Assembly: GCF_035582795.1 (NCBI RefSeq)
Contig: NC_134371.1
Location: 45,549,001-45,613,000 of the forward strand
DNA: 64,000 nt
Origin: Mycteria americana
Lineage: Eukaryota > Chordata > Aves > Ciconiiformes > Ciconiidae
Direction of reading: 5' to 3'
Shown here in pieces: positions 31,501 through 43,500 of this stretch (the first letter of the stretch is position 1; every line of letters starts with the position of its first letter). A model generated the notes under the pieces. That model was not told the origin of the DNA. It made no database searches and worked only from the letters and a program-made list of their open reading frames with translations. The translations under genes and the position numbers were made by a program.

Positions 31501-34500
31501 AGCAGGAAATACTATGAAAGGTATAGAGAACATTACTGTATAAAGTGACAGTTCACCTATATGCATGCTCCTTGTAATTGGGGTTTCCCCATCACTCACT
31601 CCCCTTGTCTGAGAAAGACTACAGTAGATCTTGAAATTAAGTTTTAGAAAAGGACTCTATGGATATTCAGAGGCATAAAAGGGCTGACATGCAAGACACA
31701 AGACACAACCACATAAACTTGTCAGTCTGAAAAAGAGATGACTGAGGATGTCCAGCCATTCATAATGGCTGGACAGCTATTGATAGTTCATTCTTTCTTC
31801 CCAACAAAATGACCAGGAGTCAGGTATTAACAAAAGTACTAACAAAATGGATTTTTTTTTTCAGCCATTGCTTTGACCCTCTCTGTACTCCTAAGTGCAC
31901 TACTTTCTCCAAATTACTAACATACATGCTCTGCTTTGAAATTGTAATATGCTTTATAGTAAGTACTCACAACTGAAAAGGAGTGCAAGCTTCCACAGAA
32001 TGTAGTATGTTATTCTTTATTTACATGGAGAAGTTAATCAGGATAGACGTACCAAAAAGTCTTGTGGAACAGATACTATGCTTTGTGAGCTCACTAAATA
32101 AATACTTTTTTTCCTGGAATAAAGCATAAACGTTCTAGTCCAGTCACTTTCCTAAGCTTTTTTAGAATGCTGAAATATATAAGAATAACAGATAGCCTCG
32201 GTGAATTTAATTCCCATCCTCTCAGCTCTTGATGCTGCTAATCAGATCTGAGGTGAATGACATTTTAATAAGCTTTTTGAACTTCAAGTTTTGTACCTTT
32301 AGAGTTCACCAGATTGTACAATATGTTCCAAGACAAGATGCTCTCAGATATCCTACAAGGGTTTTGTCTTGGTATTCTTCCTTCTAAAAACTAGTCAATT
32401 CAAGCACTGGCTGAATAAAGCTGGGTTTAAGTCCTGTTAGAAAACCATGAACAATTAGGACAGTCATTTTTGCACATTCTGGACAATTTATCTGGGGATG
32501 TCATCATGGAAAATCTTAAGGTTTCCAGGTTGTATAAAAAAAAAAGTAGCATCTGTATTTTGTATAGTCATATTATTATTTTATTTAGTTGGTAAAACAG
32601 CAAGAATTTACAATTTTCTCATCTTGTCTATGCTGCATGTGTTCCAGTACAATAGCTGCCTAGGAAAGTACCAGGTATTGTTATTAGAAACCCCTGTTCA
32701 AATATAGTCTTATATAATTAATATGCCTCTTCAGAGTAACTTCTAATATTAGGAGCTACAGAAATGTAACAATGTACATACAAACCCACATGTACAAAAG
32801 GACTAATACATACTGACATAGATTTACTACATAGATACACAGCAACAGATTATTTCAACTTTATGCAAATTTCTGTTAGAATAACAACGATAGTAACTAT
32901 TTATTAAAAGTAAAAAAAAAATAATGAAAACAGTAATTCAAGCACAAATTATTAATACTAAGGTACCTCACTTTTTGGACTATTTTAAATTATATCAAGA
33001 AGATTTTTCCATATTCACTCATGGTTTCTATATCAAATATTCAGAAAGCAAGCATGGCATCTAGGATTCCTGCCCTCAATTTATAAACAGGTGCTTTGCC
33101 CTGTAACATCTCACAGCCATTCTTCAGGAGCATGAACCAACCTTTCCCATCACTTGCAAATAATAAATAATTCAGTAAAACAAGATTGGAATAAAGCAGG
33201 AGACTGAAATCCCTCTACTCCCAGGCACACTGAAGTCACAGGAAACAGGCATTCTGCATACTAATTCAGAGACAGTATCACAAGCATTTCAAAGAGCTGC
33301 TTGACTGTAGCATATGCCTGGGCTCTCCACAGCAATACCTCCCAGAGTGACCCCGTTAATTAAAACCTGTACCAGAACACAACCAGTAGGCACCTCTCTG
33401 TGAATCTGCCAAACAAGGTGTTCTCAAGTTCCACACAGTGATTTGATTAACAGATAAATACATCCCAAAGGGTAAGTGTCCAAAACATTTTAATACAGCG
33501 CATTTTAAGTTTCCTTTGTAGCCAAAATATCCTCATGTGATGCCTGAATTTTCCACTTAGAGTGAGCTCCCAGTGTACGCAAAACTACTGAGAATGGACT
33601 CAAATTACAGTCCAAATAGCGCCTAATGCATCACTCCCTCAAGTGGCAAGTATCAGTACTGACAAATCTGAAAACTAAAATGTACCTCAAAAGAATGTGT
33701 CTCATCAAGAGGAACAGTTTTGGTTTTTCTTTATGCTATGAATTATTTTAAATATCTCCATATGTATCCTATGTATCATTATTCTAAACTAAGGAATCCC
33801 AGTGCCTTAATGTTGTTTTTTAATGTTAGAATGGATGAAGAGCTTTTAAGTTTATGAAGATGTCACTTAGAGAATAAAAATTATTCCCTGAATTTTTTTT
33901 TTTTTAAAGTTTGCCACGATGCACATAATTGGAGTCAACAGAACATCCACTGCTTGAGTGGAAGGGAGGGGGAATGGCTTTCCATTCAGAAGACATGGAA
34001 GTCAAAGCATGTTTACTTGGGGACTGGCGCCCGTGTGTGCTCCACCTGATGCTATAAAACTAAGTATTTCTCTGTTTCTTTAATGTTTTGGGATTTTGAA
34101 GCCACTCAGAAGATTTGTAGGTAGGTAGTCAACAGCAGCTCTAACCCAAAGCATACTTAATGAATAGTTCTTTGATTGAAGGAATCAGTGAGTCAATGAC
34201 TCCACTGGTTTCCGAATTACAGCTTTAAAGGAACCACACAGGAAAAATCCAGATAATCTAAAAAAAAATAATGGTGGCTCACCATTAACTAGTCAATTCC
34301 ACTAATATTCATACAAAATGTCCTGATTTAGTACAGATATTGCACGCAGTATACTTATCTGAGGCCCAGTTTTTCTAATTTTGCTTAATCCAAACAGGGA
34401 ACTCCTAAACTTTTTGAAAGTAAATAATCAGTGAAAGAAGTCTTGGACTAGGATTTTCAGGCTTCCTGAGCATTCTCTTTGTTTGAAGAGCCACATTCTA

Positions 34501-34764
34501 AGGAAATATTGGTCGATATTAGTCTCTGCAGAAATCTGTGGTAAAACTGGAATTTTAAGAAGTACTCTAATTAAATCCGAATTCTTAAAGCATATTACTG
34601 TTTTTCTTTTTAAAAAAAAGAAAGCAAACAGCAGTCCTGCCCTGAAGCTCCGGCATGAAATGCCACTAGTTCATAGGGACATAACTGTACAGGACAAATC
34701 ATGCAAAAATTAGGAACATAATTAATGCATGTGATTATATGCTCAAATACTGCGTATAATATTT
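28501..34764. other. Intergenic region, no gene seen
   Basis: 6.3 kb of AT-rich DNA. The open frames are short and lack family resemblance; the longest is 28,802-29,194 (plus strand). A perfect 12-bp hairpin is at 31,749-31,775. Distal regulatory elements may lie here but cannot be read by eye. Confidence 0.7.
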
Positions 34765-36100
34765 AATCATAGAATGCTTTGGATTAGAAAGGACCTTTAC
34801 AGGCCATTTAGTCCAACCCCCCTGCAAGAGCAGGGACATCTTGAACTGGATGAGGTTGCTCAGAGCCCCATCCAACCTGACCTTGAACGTTTCCAGGGAT
34901 GGGGCCTCCGCTACCTCTCTGGGCAACCTGTGCCAGTGCCTCACCACCCTCAACTGTAAAAAATTTCTCTCTTAAATCCAGTCTAAATCTGCCCTCCCTT
35001 AGTTTAAAACCATTGCTCCTTGTCCTGTCACAACAGGCCTTGCTAAAAAGTCTGTCCCCATCTTTCCTATAGGTCCCCTTTAAGTACTGGAAGGCTGCCC
35101 GCAGCCTTCTCTTCTCCAGGCTGAACAGCCCCAACTCTCTCACCCTGTCCTCGTAGGAGAGGTACTCCAGCCCTCAGATCATTTTCGTGGCCCTCCTCTG
35201 GACCCACTCCAACAGCTCCGTGTCCTTCTTGTGCTGAGGGCCCCAGAGCTGAATGCGCTACTCCAGGTGAGGTCTCACCAGAGCAGAGCAGAGGGGCAGA
35301 ACCACCTCCCTCAACCTGCTGGCCACGCTTCTTTTGATGCAGCCCAGGATATGGTTGGCCTTCTGGGCTGCGAGCGCACATTGCCAGCTCATGTCCAGCT
35401 TTTCATCCATCAGTACCCCCAAGTCCTTCTCCGCAGGGCTGCTCTCAATCCCTCCATCCCCCAGCCTGTGTTGAAGCCAAGGATTGACCTGAGCCAGGTG
35501 TAGGACCGTACACCTGGCCTTGTTGAACCTCATGAGGTTCACATGGGCCCACTTCTCCAGCTTGTCCAGGTCCCTCTGGATGACATCTGTCCTTCTGGTG
35601 TGTCAGCTGCACCACTCAGCTTGGTGTCATCTGCAAACTTGCTGAGGGTGCACTTGATCTCGCTGTCAATGTCATTGATGAAAATATTGAACAGTACTGG
35701 TCCCAGTACGGACCCCTGAGGGACACCACTCGTCACCGATCTCCATCTGGACATTGAGCTGTTGACCACTACCCTCTCCAACCAATTCCTTATCCACCGA
35801 ACAGTCCACCCATCAAATCCGTATCTCTCCAGTTTAGAGAGAAGGATGTTGTGTGCGACCATGTCAAAGGCTTTACAGAAGTCCAGATAGATGACATCCA
35901 TTGCTTTTCCCTTGTCCACTGATGTGATAACTCCATCGTAGAAAGCCACTAGGTTGGTCAGGCAGGACTTGCCCTTGGTGAAGCCATGTTGGCTGTCTCT
36001 AATCACCTCCCTGTCCTCCATGTGCTCTAGCATAGCTTCTAGGAGGATCTGTTCCATGATCTTCCCAGGCACAGAGGTGAGGCTGACAGGTCGGTAGTTT
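34765..36100 (-). mobile_element. CR1 LINE retrotransposon, 5'-truncated
   Basis: About 1.3 kb, on the minus strand. The 3' terminus (34,765, with TCATAGAAT on the plus strand) and the conserved 3' region are well preserved. The 5' end stops within the reverse-transcriptase region, the usual 5' truncation of CR1. The coding part is split by a frameshift near 35,580 and further breaks downstream, so the copy is dead. It is clearly younger than the relics at 19.2 and 60.1 kb. No target-site duplication is evident, as is common for CR1. Confidence 0.95.
35539..36072 (-). pseudogene. CR1 reverse transcriptase fragment
   Basis: 177 codons open. Visible RT motifs: YLDFCKAFD (62-70), [14 protein letters not shown] (115-128) and the catalytic FADD (146-149). 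The N-terminal endonuclease and first RT blocks are missing. After residue about 158 the frame shifts; the next part of the protein (with [20 protein letters not shown]) lies in another frame at 35,258-35,542, and the C-terminal piece follows at 34,808-35,143. Confidence 0.93.
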
Positions 36101-39100
36101 TACCGAGATTTATGTCGAGAATCAATGGACTCTCTGATTTAATATCACCATAGCTTTAGCACAACTGTAAAAACTACACTGAATAAAATTACTAACTTAT
36201 TTGTACAAGATACAGAGTAGCTTTTTCCAATTAAAAGGAATTATTTTAGGATATGAGAATCATTTAAACTAACTTACAAACCTCTGTTAGGTCTCTGAGA
36301 CTTACAGAACAAGGATTTGATCAAAAGATTGCAAAGACAATTGCAAATTTCCAGGGACTTCAGTAACCAGTAAACAGGAACCCTGATTCTTAGAGAATTC
36401 AGGTGGAAGATAACAGGATTAAATAGATCTTGAAATATACCTTAATTAGAGGTGCGGAATTAAGAATTAAAAATTCTCTCCTTCCATGTTAATCTAGTTT
36501 TCTTTCTGGGAGGATATAAAACATTGTATTTGAAAGCTGCTTACCAGTTTGCCATTTAGATTTGTGTTCCAATTAATAAGGCTGTTTGGAGGCATATGAG
36601 ATTGGCATCTATTCTAAAAACAAGATAACACTCCCACAACATGCACTTAGGGAAATTAAACCCTTCCCCCCACCCCCAGGGTCCCAGACAAAAGGATGGG
36701 AGAGGAAGAAAATAAAATCCACAAGAGACAACAGGAATCATTAAGTTCCAGCTTGCCAGGTGACCTGTGTTCGATGTGTATTGCCACCTGCCCACTCAAA
36801 CTCTTGAGATGAAGACCTTTCTAATTAATAAGCAAGTATGATAAATGTAACAGTTTATGCTCTGGTACATTGCATTTGTATTACAGGGAGACAGGTGGAA
36901 GAAGCACAGAGTTATAATCCATTAGTGCGACAGACTGAAGGAAAAATTTACATCATAAGCCTTTTGAGTAAATGTGTAATAAATTTCCCTTTCCAACTCT
37001 AAAGCTCCTACCAGCGTTGCTAGTTTTGAGAGCAGAAACCACTGCACTAAGAATGGTCTGGAAAACATGCAAGACTGCTGCTAGAAACTAGACTTTTTAC
37101 CAGTCATCTTGGTAAAATCTGTGCCAATACTAATCATTGGGTTTAACCTTCATAGTTCCCTACATTACATTTGATCCCTATTCTGACTCTGCATGAAGTC
37201 TGAAATTGGCCTAGTTGAATCCCTCACACAAAAATTATTAAAGGACATGGAAAGGCTATAACTGCATCTACAAAAAGCCATCTCACTGCTGCCAGTGTAG
37301 AAGCCAAATTCATGATGTCCCCACTACTGAGTGACTGCCAGCTGTGACTATTGCCTTTGGAAGCCATTGGCAGCTGTCACAAAACAGAGGATCCTTCCAG
37401 CTCCTGTACTTTCTGCTAGCGGCAGGCTTGGTGGCTACACAGCTCCAGGATTCAGGTCTCAAAAGCTTCCTTTATGTCAGCCTTCATCACTGCTCTAAGT
37501 GACTGTTACTGTTGGGCTCTAGCCTACAGATTTTTAAATTTCTCAAACATCACTTGTTGTGTACAGAGTATTCAATGCAGTCTTAATAGTTTAATTAAAA
37601 AAACCCACACCTTGTGGCTATTTTTTTCCACTGACTTATACCGCAGGTCTCCGATATTAATTTTGCAGGTCTGTGGTGTACTTGGCATTGATTTCACTAG
37701 CACAGATCTTTGTCATGTGCTAAAAAAGACATTGTACGTGACTGCTAAACAAAATAGAGGATAAAAGAATTGCGACTTAGTTTACCAAAAAAAGTTATAC
37801 CTTCAGCTAAAATCCTTTCCAAAAGGATTGTAATGCAGTATAAATACTTGGTCACTAAGTAGGCCATTTGTCCATGACTTTTTTAACAGAAAAGTATACC
37901 AGATGGCTTTAATTTCAAAAGGCAAACCATTTTTTACTGTCTCTTATCTCCAAAATACGTGCATCAATTTCACTGTTCCTTCCCTAGATGTGTTTCTTCC
38001 CTATTTACTTCTCATGCATAGAAAAGAATGAGTGAAAAGACTGTTAACATTTGCTATGGTTAATGTTCTTTTTTTGCTGTTTCATAATTTCCTTTTCATA
38101 AGCTCCAAAAATCATGAGCCTGGGAAGCTGGAAGAGCAGGGCTAAAGTCTCCTGCCAGTTCCGCCCTACTAAGTATGTAAAGCCTTTTGCAACAGCCCAA
38201 AGTTTTTTCTATCACCTGGGAGGCCATGGTTTTCATTAGCTCTAGAAAATAACATAGTGGTAAAGAAGCAATCTGGATCTGGTCTTAGCGTGACTATATT
38301 TCTGTCCCATTAGTCGTAATACACAATATAGTGTTTATGCTGGCTGCACTAGTATGGACAACACCTAACTCAGGGTAAAACCTATAAACAGAAAGCTACT
38401 GTGCTGAAACTTGAAATGGAAGAACGATAATGTACTGGACAAATGTTTTGCATCACATGGTACCGTTAGCCTCAGAAATTATTCACTGTGTCATTTAACT
38501 ATGATTTCCAGTACTTTTCTAGCCCTTTAATTCTTTACAAAATAATTTTCTAAACCTTTACATGTGAAAATGAACTAAAGTAGCCTCCTAAGTGGTAGAA
38601 CTGTTTTCCAAAAATGTATTTCAATATAGCTAAACATGCCATGATCAAGTCATTGTAGAACCAATACACTACTCAAATTTTAAGGAGTTAAAACACCTAT
38701 GTACTCTGTAAATGAAAACATACCTTAAAATTCCAGTAATTCCATTTGCTTATTTATTTTTCTTGCTTCATCAGTGGAAAGAATTAGTGTTAATCTGATC
38801 ATATATTTAAACTAAATTCATCCTCACACTTGGATATTCACTCATGGCAAAGATGAACTGCCCTCCCCGCCGAATGCTACTGTATACATAAACATGTAAC
38901 AGTCATCCTATAGAGAAAAAAGCACAGACTGAAGAATGACAAAGTAACAGGACTGAATAGCAGGTCTCAGCATTATTTATAGCTATCTTCTGACATAAAG
39001 TCCCTAGTCTGTGAGGGAGTAAAAGGCTCTAGGCTATATTCCAGTCTGGGAATACCAAAGTCCCATGGATCAGTCCGAAGACAGATGAGGTAAATGAGGA

Positions 39101-39513
39101 GGGGACCAAGTCTGTGTAAATCCAAAACTGACCTTACCCTAAGCCTTAAACAGTGCACCTCTGAATACTTACCATGTCAAAGCTTGGCCCTTACTTACAG
39201 GTTTCTCAGGTAGCTCTCATATACATTCTTCTGAGAAACCCAGTTCAGACAAAATGACTGAGCTGCCAGTTCAATCCAGCTAAATCAGCCCTTGCTGGTA
39301 CCAGTGCATCAATTAAAAATATCCCCCCAAATCCAAACCTAAGAAGTAGAAGTGACTCATCTGACAACAGCTTCCACTCCATCTCCTCATATAAGCCCAG
39401 TCAAACTCCCACCTACCTAAAACAAGATGAAGACATTCTCAGAACATGGCTTGGCTCCTCCGATCAGTCAGAGAATGGCACTCTACCAGGCACTGGATAT
39501 TGTATGGATTTTT
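36101..39513. other. Intergenic region, no gene seen
   Basis: 3.4 kb of AT-rich unique sequence. No protein-like ORF, recognisable repeat or RNA gene seen. Confidence 0.7.
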
Positions 39514-39518
39514 CTCAT
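39514..39518. repeat. Target-site duplication (left)
   Basis: CTCAT immediately before the TG terminus of the LTR; the same five bases follow its CA end at 40,593-40,597. Confidence 0.75.
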
Positions 39519-40592
39519 TGTTTTGGGTTTGTGTGGCAAGGTTTTGGTAGCAGGGGGACTACGGGGGTAGCTTATGTGAGAAGATGCTAAAAGCTTCCCC
39601 TATGTCCAACAGAGCCAATGCCAGCCAGCTCCAAGACAGACCCGTCACAGGCCAATCAGTGATGGTGGCAGCGCCTCTGTGATAACATATTTAAGAAGGG
39701 GAAAAAGTTACTGCACAACTGCAGCCGGAGAGAGGAGTGAGAATATGCAAGAGAAACAACTCTGCAGACACTAAGGACACTGAAGAAGGAGAGGGAGGAG
39801 GTGCTCCAGGTGCTGGAGCAGAGATTCCCCTGCAGCCCTTGGTGAAGACCATGGTGAGGCAGGCTGTCCCCTGCAGCCCATGGAGGTTAACAGTGGAGCA
39901 GATCTCCACCTGCAGCCTGTGGAGGACCCCACGCCAGAGCAGGTGGATGCCGAAAGGAGGCTGTGACCCTGTGGGAAGCCCACGCTGGAGCAGGCTCCTG
40001 GCAGGACCTGTGGACCCATGGAGAGAGGAGCCTACGCTGAAGCAGGTTTGCTGGCAAGACTTGTGACCCCGTGGGGGACCCACTCTGGAGCAGTCTGTTC
40101 TGGAAGGACTGCACCCTGTGGGAGGGATCCACGCTGGAGCAGTTAGTGAAGAACTGCAGCCCATAGGACGGACTTACATTGGAGAAGTTCGTGGAGGACT
40201 GTCTCCTGTGGACGGACCCCAGGCTGGAGCAGGGGAAGAGTGTGAGGAGTCCTTCCCCTGAGGGGGAAGGAGTGGCAGAGACAAGGTGTGATGAGCTGAC
40301 CACAACCCCCATTCCCCGTCCCCCTGTGCTGCTGGGGGGGAGGAGGTAGAGAATTTGGGAGTGAAGCTGAGCCTGAGAAGAAGGGAGGGGTGGGGGGAAG
40401 GTTTGGGGGGAAGGTTTTTAAGGTTTGGTTTTATTTCTCATTATCCTACTCTGATTTGATTGGTACTAAATGAAACTAATTTCTTCAAGTCGAGTCTCTT
40501 TTGCCTGTGATGGCAATTGGCAAGTGATCTCTCCCTGTCCTTATCGCGGCTTTGGTGGGCACGTGGCATCCAGCCAGGGTCAACCCACCTCA
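39519..40592 (+). mobile_element. Solo LTR of an avian endogenous retrovirus
   Basis: A 1,074-bp element starting TG and ending CA, flanked by perfect CTCAT duplications. In plus orientation it has a CCAAT box (39,652-39,656), a TATA-like TATTTAAG (39,688-39,695) and a weak AATAAA-like site near 40,466. The middle (about 39,800-40,240) is a degenerate tandem array, period about 45-55 bp, marked by CTGGAGCAG. I see no gag, pol or env sequence and no second LTR, so it is most simply a recombined solo LTR. A 5-bp duplication fits the ERVL-like class; family assignment is tentative. Confidence 0.82.
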
Positions 40593-40597
40593 CTCAT
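40593..40597. repeat. Target-site duplication (right)
   Basis: CTCAT directly after the CA terminus of the LTR, identical to 39,514-39,518. Confidence 0.75.
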
Positions 40598-43500
40598 AAA
40601 TGTTGTTCTTATAAAGCTCTGTAAGGAAGTATACTATTAAATATGAAAATATAAAACTGAAGTACTTTTGTCTTAAGGGATACATCTAAAACTCAGTATG
40701 TGTAATTAAGTTTTATTGCATAAACGAGAGAATGTTTTGTTTTCTCTTTTAAGCTAGACATACCAGCAAATGCAGTCAAGGTGTGATAGAACTGAGGACT
40801 TGAAAGCACTGAATAAGTGAAAATACTAATAAACACCAACTATATAAGACAAAACAGATGAGAATATATCACAATGTCCAAAAACCATAAATCCTTTAAC
40901 TTTCTCTTGAGCTTTTCCTTCTGTGAATCACTTGCAGTATTTATCAGTTAGTTGTTACAAATACTAAGCAAACCTCCACTTCTCATGACATGGTGGCACT
41001 AAGCTGTCCATCTGTGGTTTAATCGCACACTTCAGGACCACAGACTGCTAAAGTTAAACCAACAGATTGGTCCTTCTGAAATTCAGTTAGTTTCCTAAAT
41101 TTTGTTTGCTGTGAGAACATGCAGACAATGCATTAGCTCAGCTTGATAAAGCATAATAGCTATTAAAAAAGACAGCCTCAAAAATGCAACATATCTCTCC
41201 CAACCACCCTTGAATGACTGCTCCCTATGCTTTTTATTAGAAAGAGTCAAAGATGCCAGTAACCTTACAGCTGGTGAGCCTGTAATAACAGAGGGTAACA
41301 AGACAGAAAGAATCAATGCCTCCTTGTTAAGCAGTTTTGTTTGTGCTGTTCCAAGAGAGATCTGCCAAGAACTTTCCATGCAAACCTTATTTTTCTGGGA
41401 TTTGTAATTTGGCTGCAAAAAAATACAGCATGATAATGCCCGGTTCAAAAGACATCAGATCACAAGTTCTAAAATATATTCCAAGTTTTGGAATAAATTA
41501 AATTTACACTAAATAAGATAAACAATTTAGCACTTAATATATTTTTTAGTTGCTCTATTGAAAAAAACCTTCTGGTTAGCAAGTTTGCACCCCAGATCAT
41601 TATACATTTTCTAACCCTTGGTATTAAATAAGTCTGAAGTATTTCAGTGTGAGAGACAACTTTTATGCTGTATGGCCAAGACTCCACTGACTTGTATTTC
41701 TTTTTAAGGAATACTGTATGAAATGCATATGAAGCACTCATGGGATTCTATCTGCTAAACAATGCAGTGGATTAAATCTGTGCTAATTCTTAATACAACT
41801 CAGCTGACTTGGGTATAAGGCCAGGTTGTGAAAAAATTGGCTACGTTTAACACACCATTCTTTCAAAACATAAGCCTAGAATTACCATCTTAAATTATGT
41901 GAGCTTGCTTTTGTTTTGCTTTTAACCAAATGATTCAAAGCTTTGAGCCGTGCAAAAGTCCAATTTCAGTGTTCCCGTTTTCTTTTTTGGCACATGACCC
42001 ATTAGGATAAGGTCACTTTGTACAGTTCCTTGCCAAAGCAATATTGTTTCCTGTGGCAACTAGCAAGATATATAGAAATTAGATTTCAGGCACAACACAG
42101 ATTGGAGCCCAAGCTAAGGAAGCTCTCTTTCAGGCAATAGCCAGGTGTCAAGAAGCAAGAAGGCTATGATAGTTGCCTGAGCTATGAAAAAGCAGTGGCT
42201 TAGGCTTCTGTGTAAGAGGAATAAACGTCCCAGCAATTCAAAACTAAGAGAGACAATGAAACACACCAATAAATTATAAAACTCTTCTGAATATATCTGG
42301 TGAGATCATTTCAAAGGAAACACTGGAAGGAACAGGGCCAGAAAATACCATGAGGCAGAGTAGCTTAGAAATGTTTCTGCTCATTTTCTTGACTAACTTG
42401 GGTTTTCTCTCAGGAGAATATGCCTAGAGCACATTATCCTCCAGAATATTTCTACCTACCTTACAGTTCAATGCAAATTAGAACTAAGTAATCCTATGAA
42501 ACAGCAGTTCCTCTGAGATTATTTGCAGTTCAGCCAAACATGCTGGGTATATAAGGACTTTAACGTTCTTGAGGAGTTTTTATGAACTGGAGTAAGTCAC
42601 GGTTCTCAGATTCTCATTCTCCTCAGCTCCAGAGTAAACTAAAGCTGCAGGGGAACAGCTCCCCTTGACATTAACAATGTGAATACTTGAAGATAGAGCC
42701 CTCCTGCACTATACAACCTGAACAAGGAAAAAACATAGCTAGCCAGACAAGAGACAAGTAAGAACAAAGAGCTCCTGCCAGATCAGTGGAACTTGGAGCA
42801 AAAAGGCAAGGTAGTGAAAAGGCTTCTGTTTTACTGACACTGTCTGCTCTGCAAAAAGCCACAAAGGTAGTCAGTGGTTACAAGAGGGTGTTGGCCCTGG
42901 GAAGCATGACATGTCTTCCTTCAATGATTAAAGAGCCAGCAGAAGCACAGACACAGAGCATCTCCATGCAGATGGCTCTTAATCTTCTGTTGATACACAA
43001 GAAACCTGCTCTCTAGCAGCAGTGAGGATACTTCTGTGGGACTGGGCTCTCTTAAGTAATGAAATCAGCAATGTAATAATATCAAAGCTTTATTTGTTAC
43101 TGCTTGCCTAGTCCTACAATATCTAAAACTTTATCATTCTGACTCTGAACTAAAACAGTTCATCACTTTGTTCTGCATTTCCACTGTGACATCCTGACCT
43201 CTGACTAGAACTTCTATGATCTCCTACAACATAAATAGCATTTATAATTCTTATTTTTCATCTGTTTGCGCTTAAGTATCCCACATTCAGTTCATCTCTT
43301 CACTCAAAGAAGTCAAATGGTATTCCTAATTATACCAGCACAATACCACTTAAGACCTTGGTGGTAAAAGAGAATAAAACACGGTAGTGTGCCCTCTACC
43401 TTGGATGCACTATCTTACTGAGCCAGTTTTTGCTTCCCCGTGTCTTCTGGTGACCATGACTTACTGCTTTTCTGACTTCTGAAAGAGCATACTACCAGCT

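Noticed and set aside
39737-40066. 109-codon plus-strand open frame
   Set aside because: Lies within the LTR and its internal repeat array; not a retroviral gene and no sign of coding constraint.
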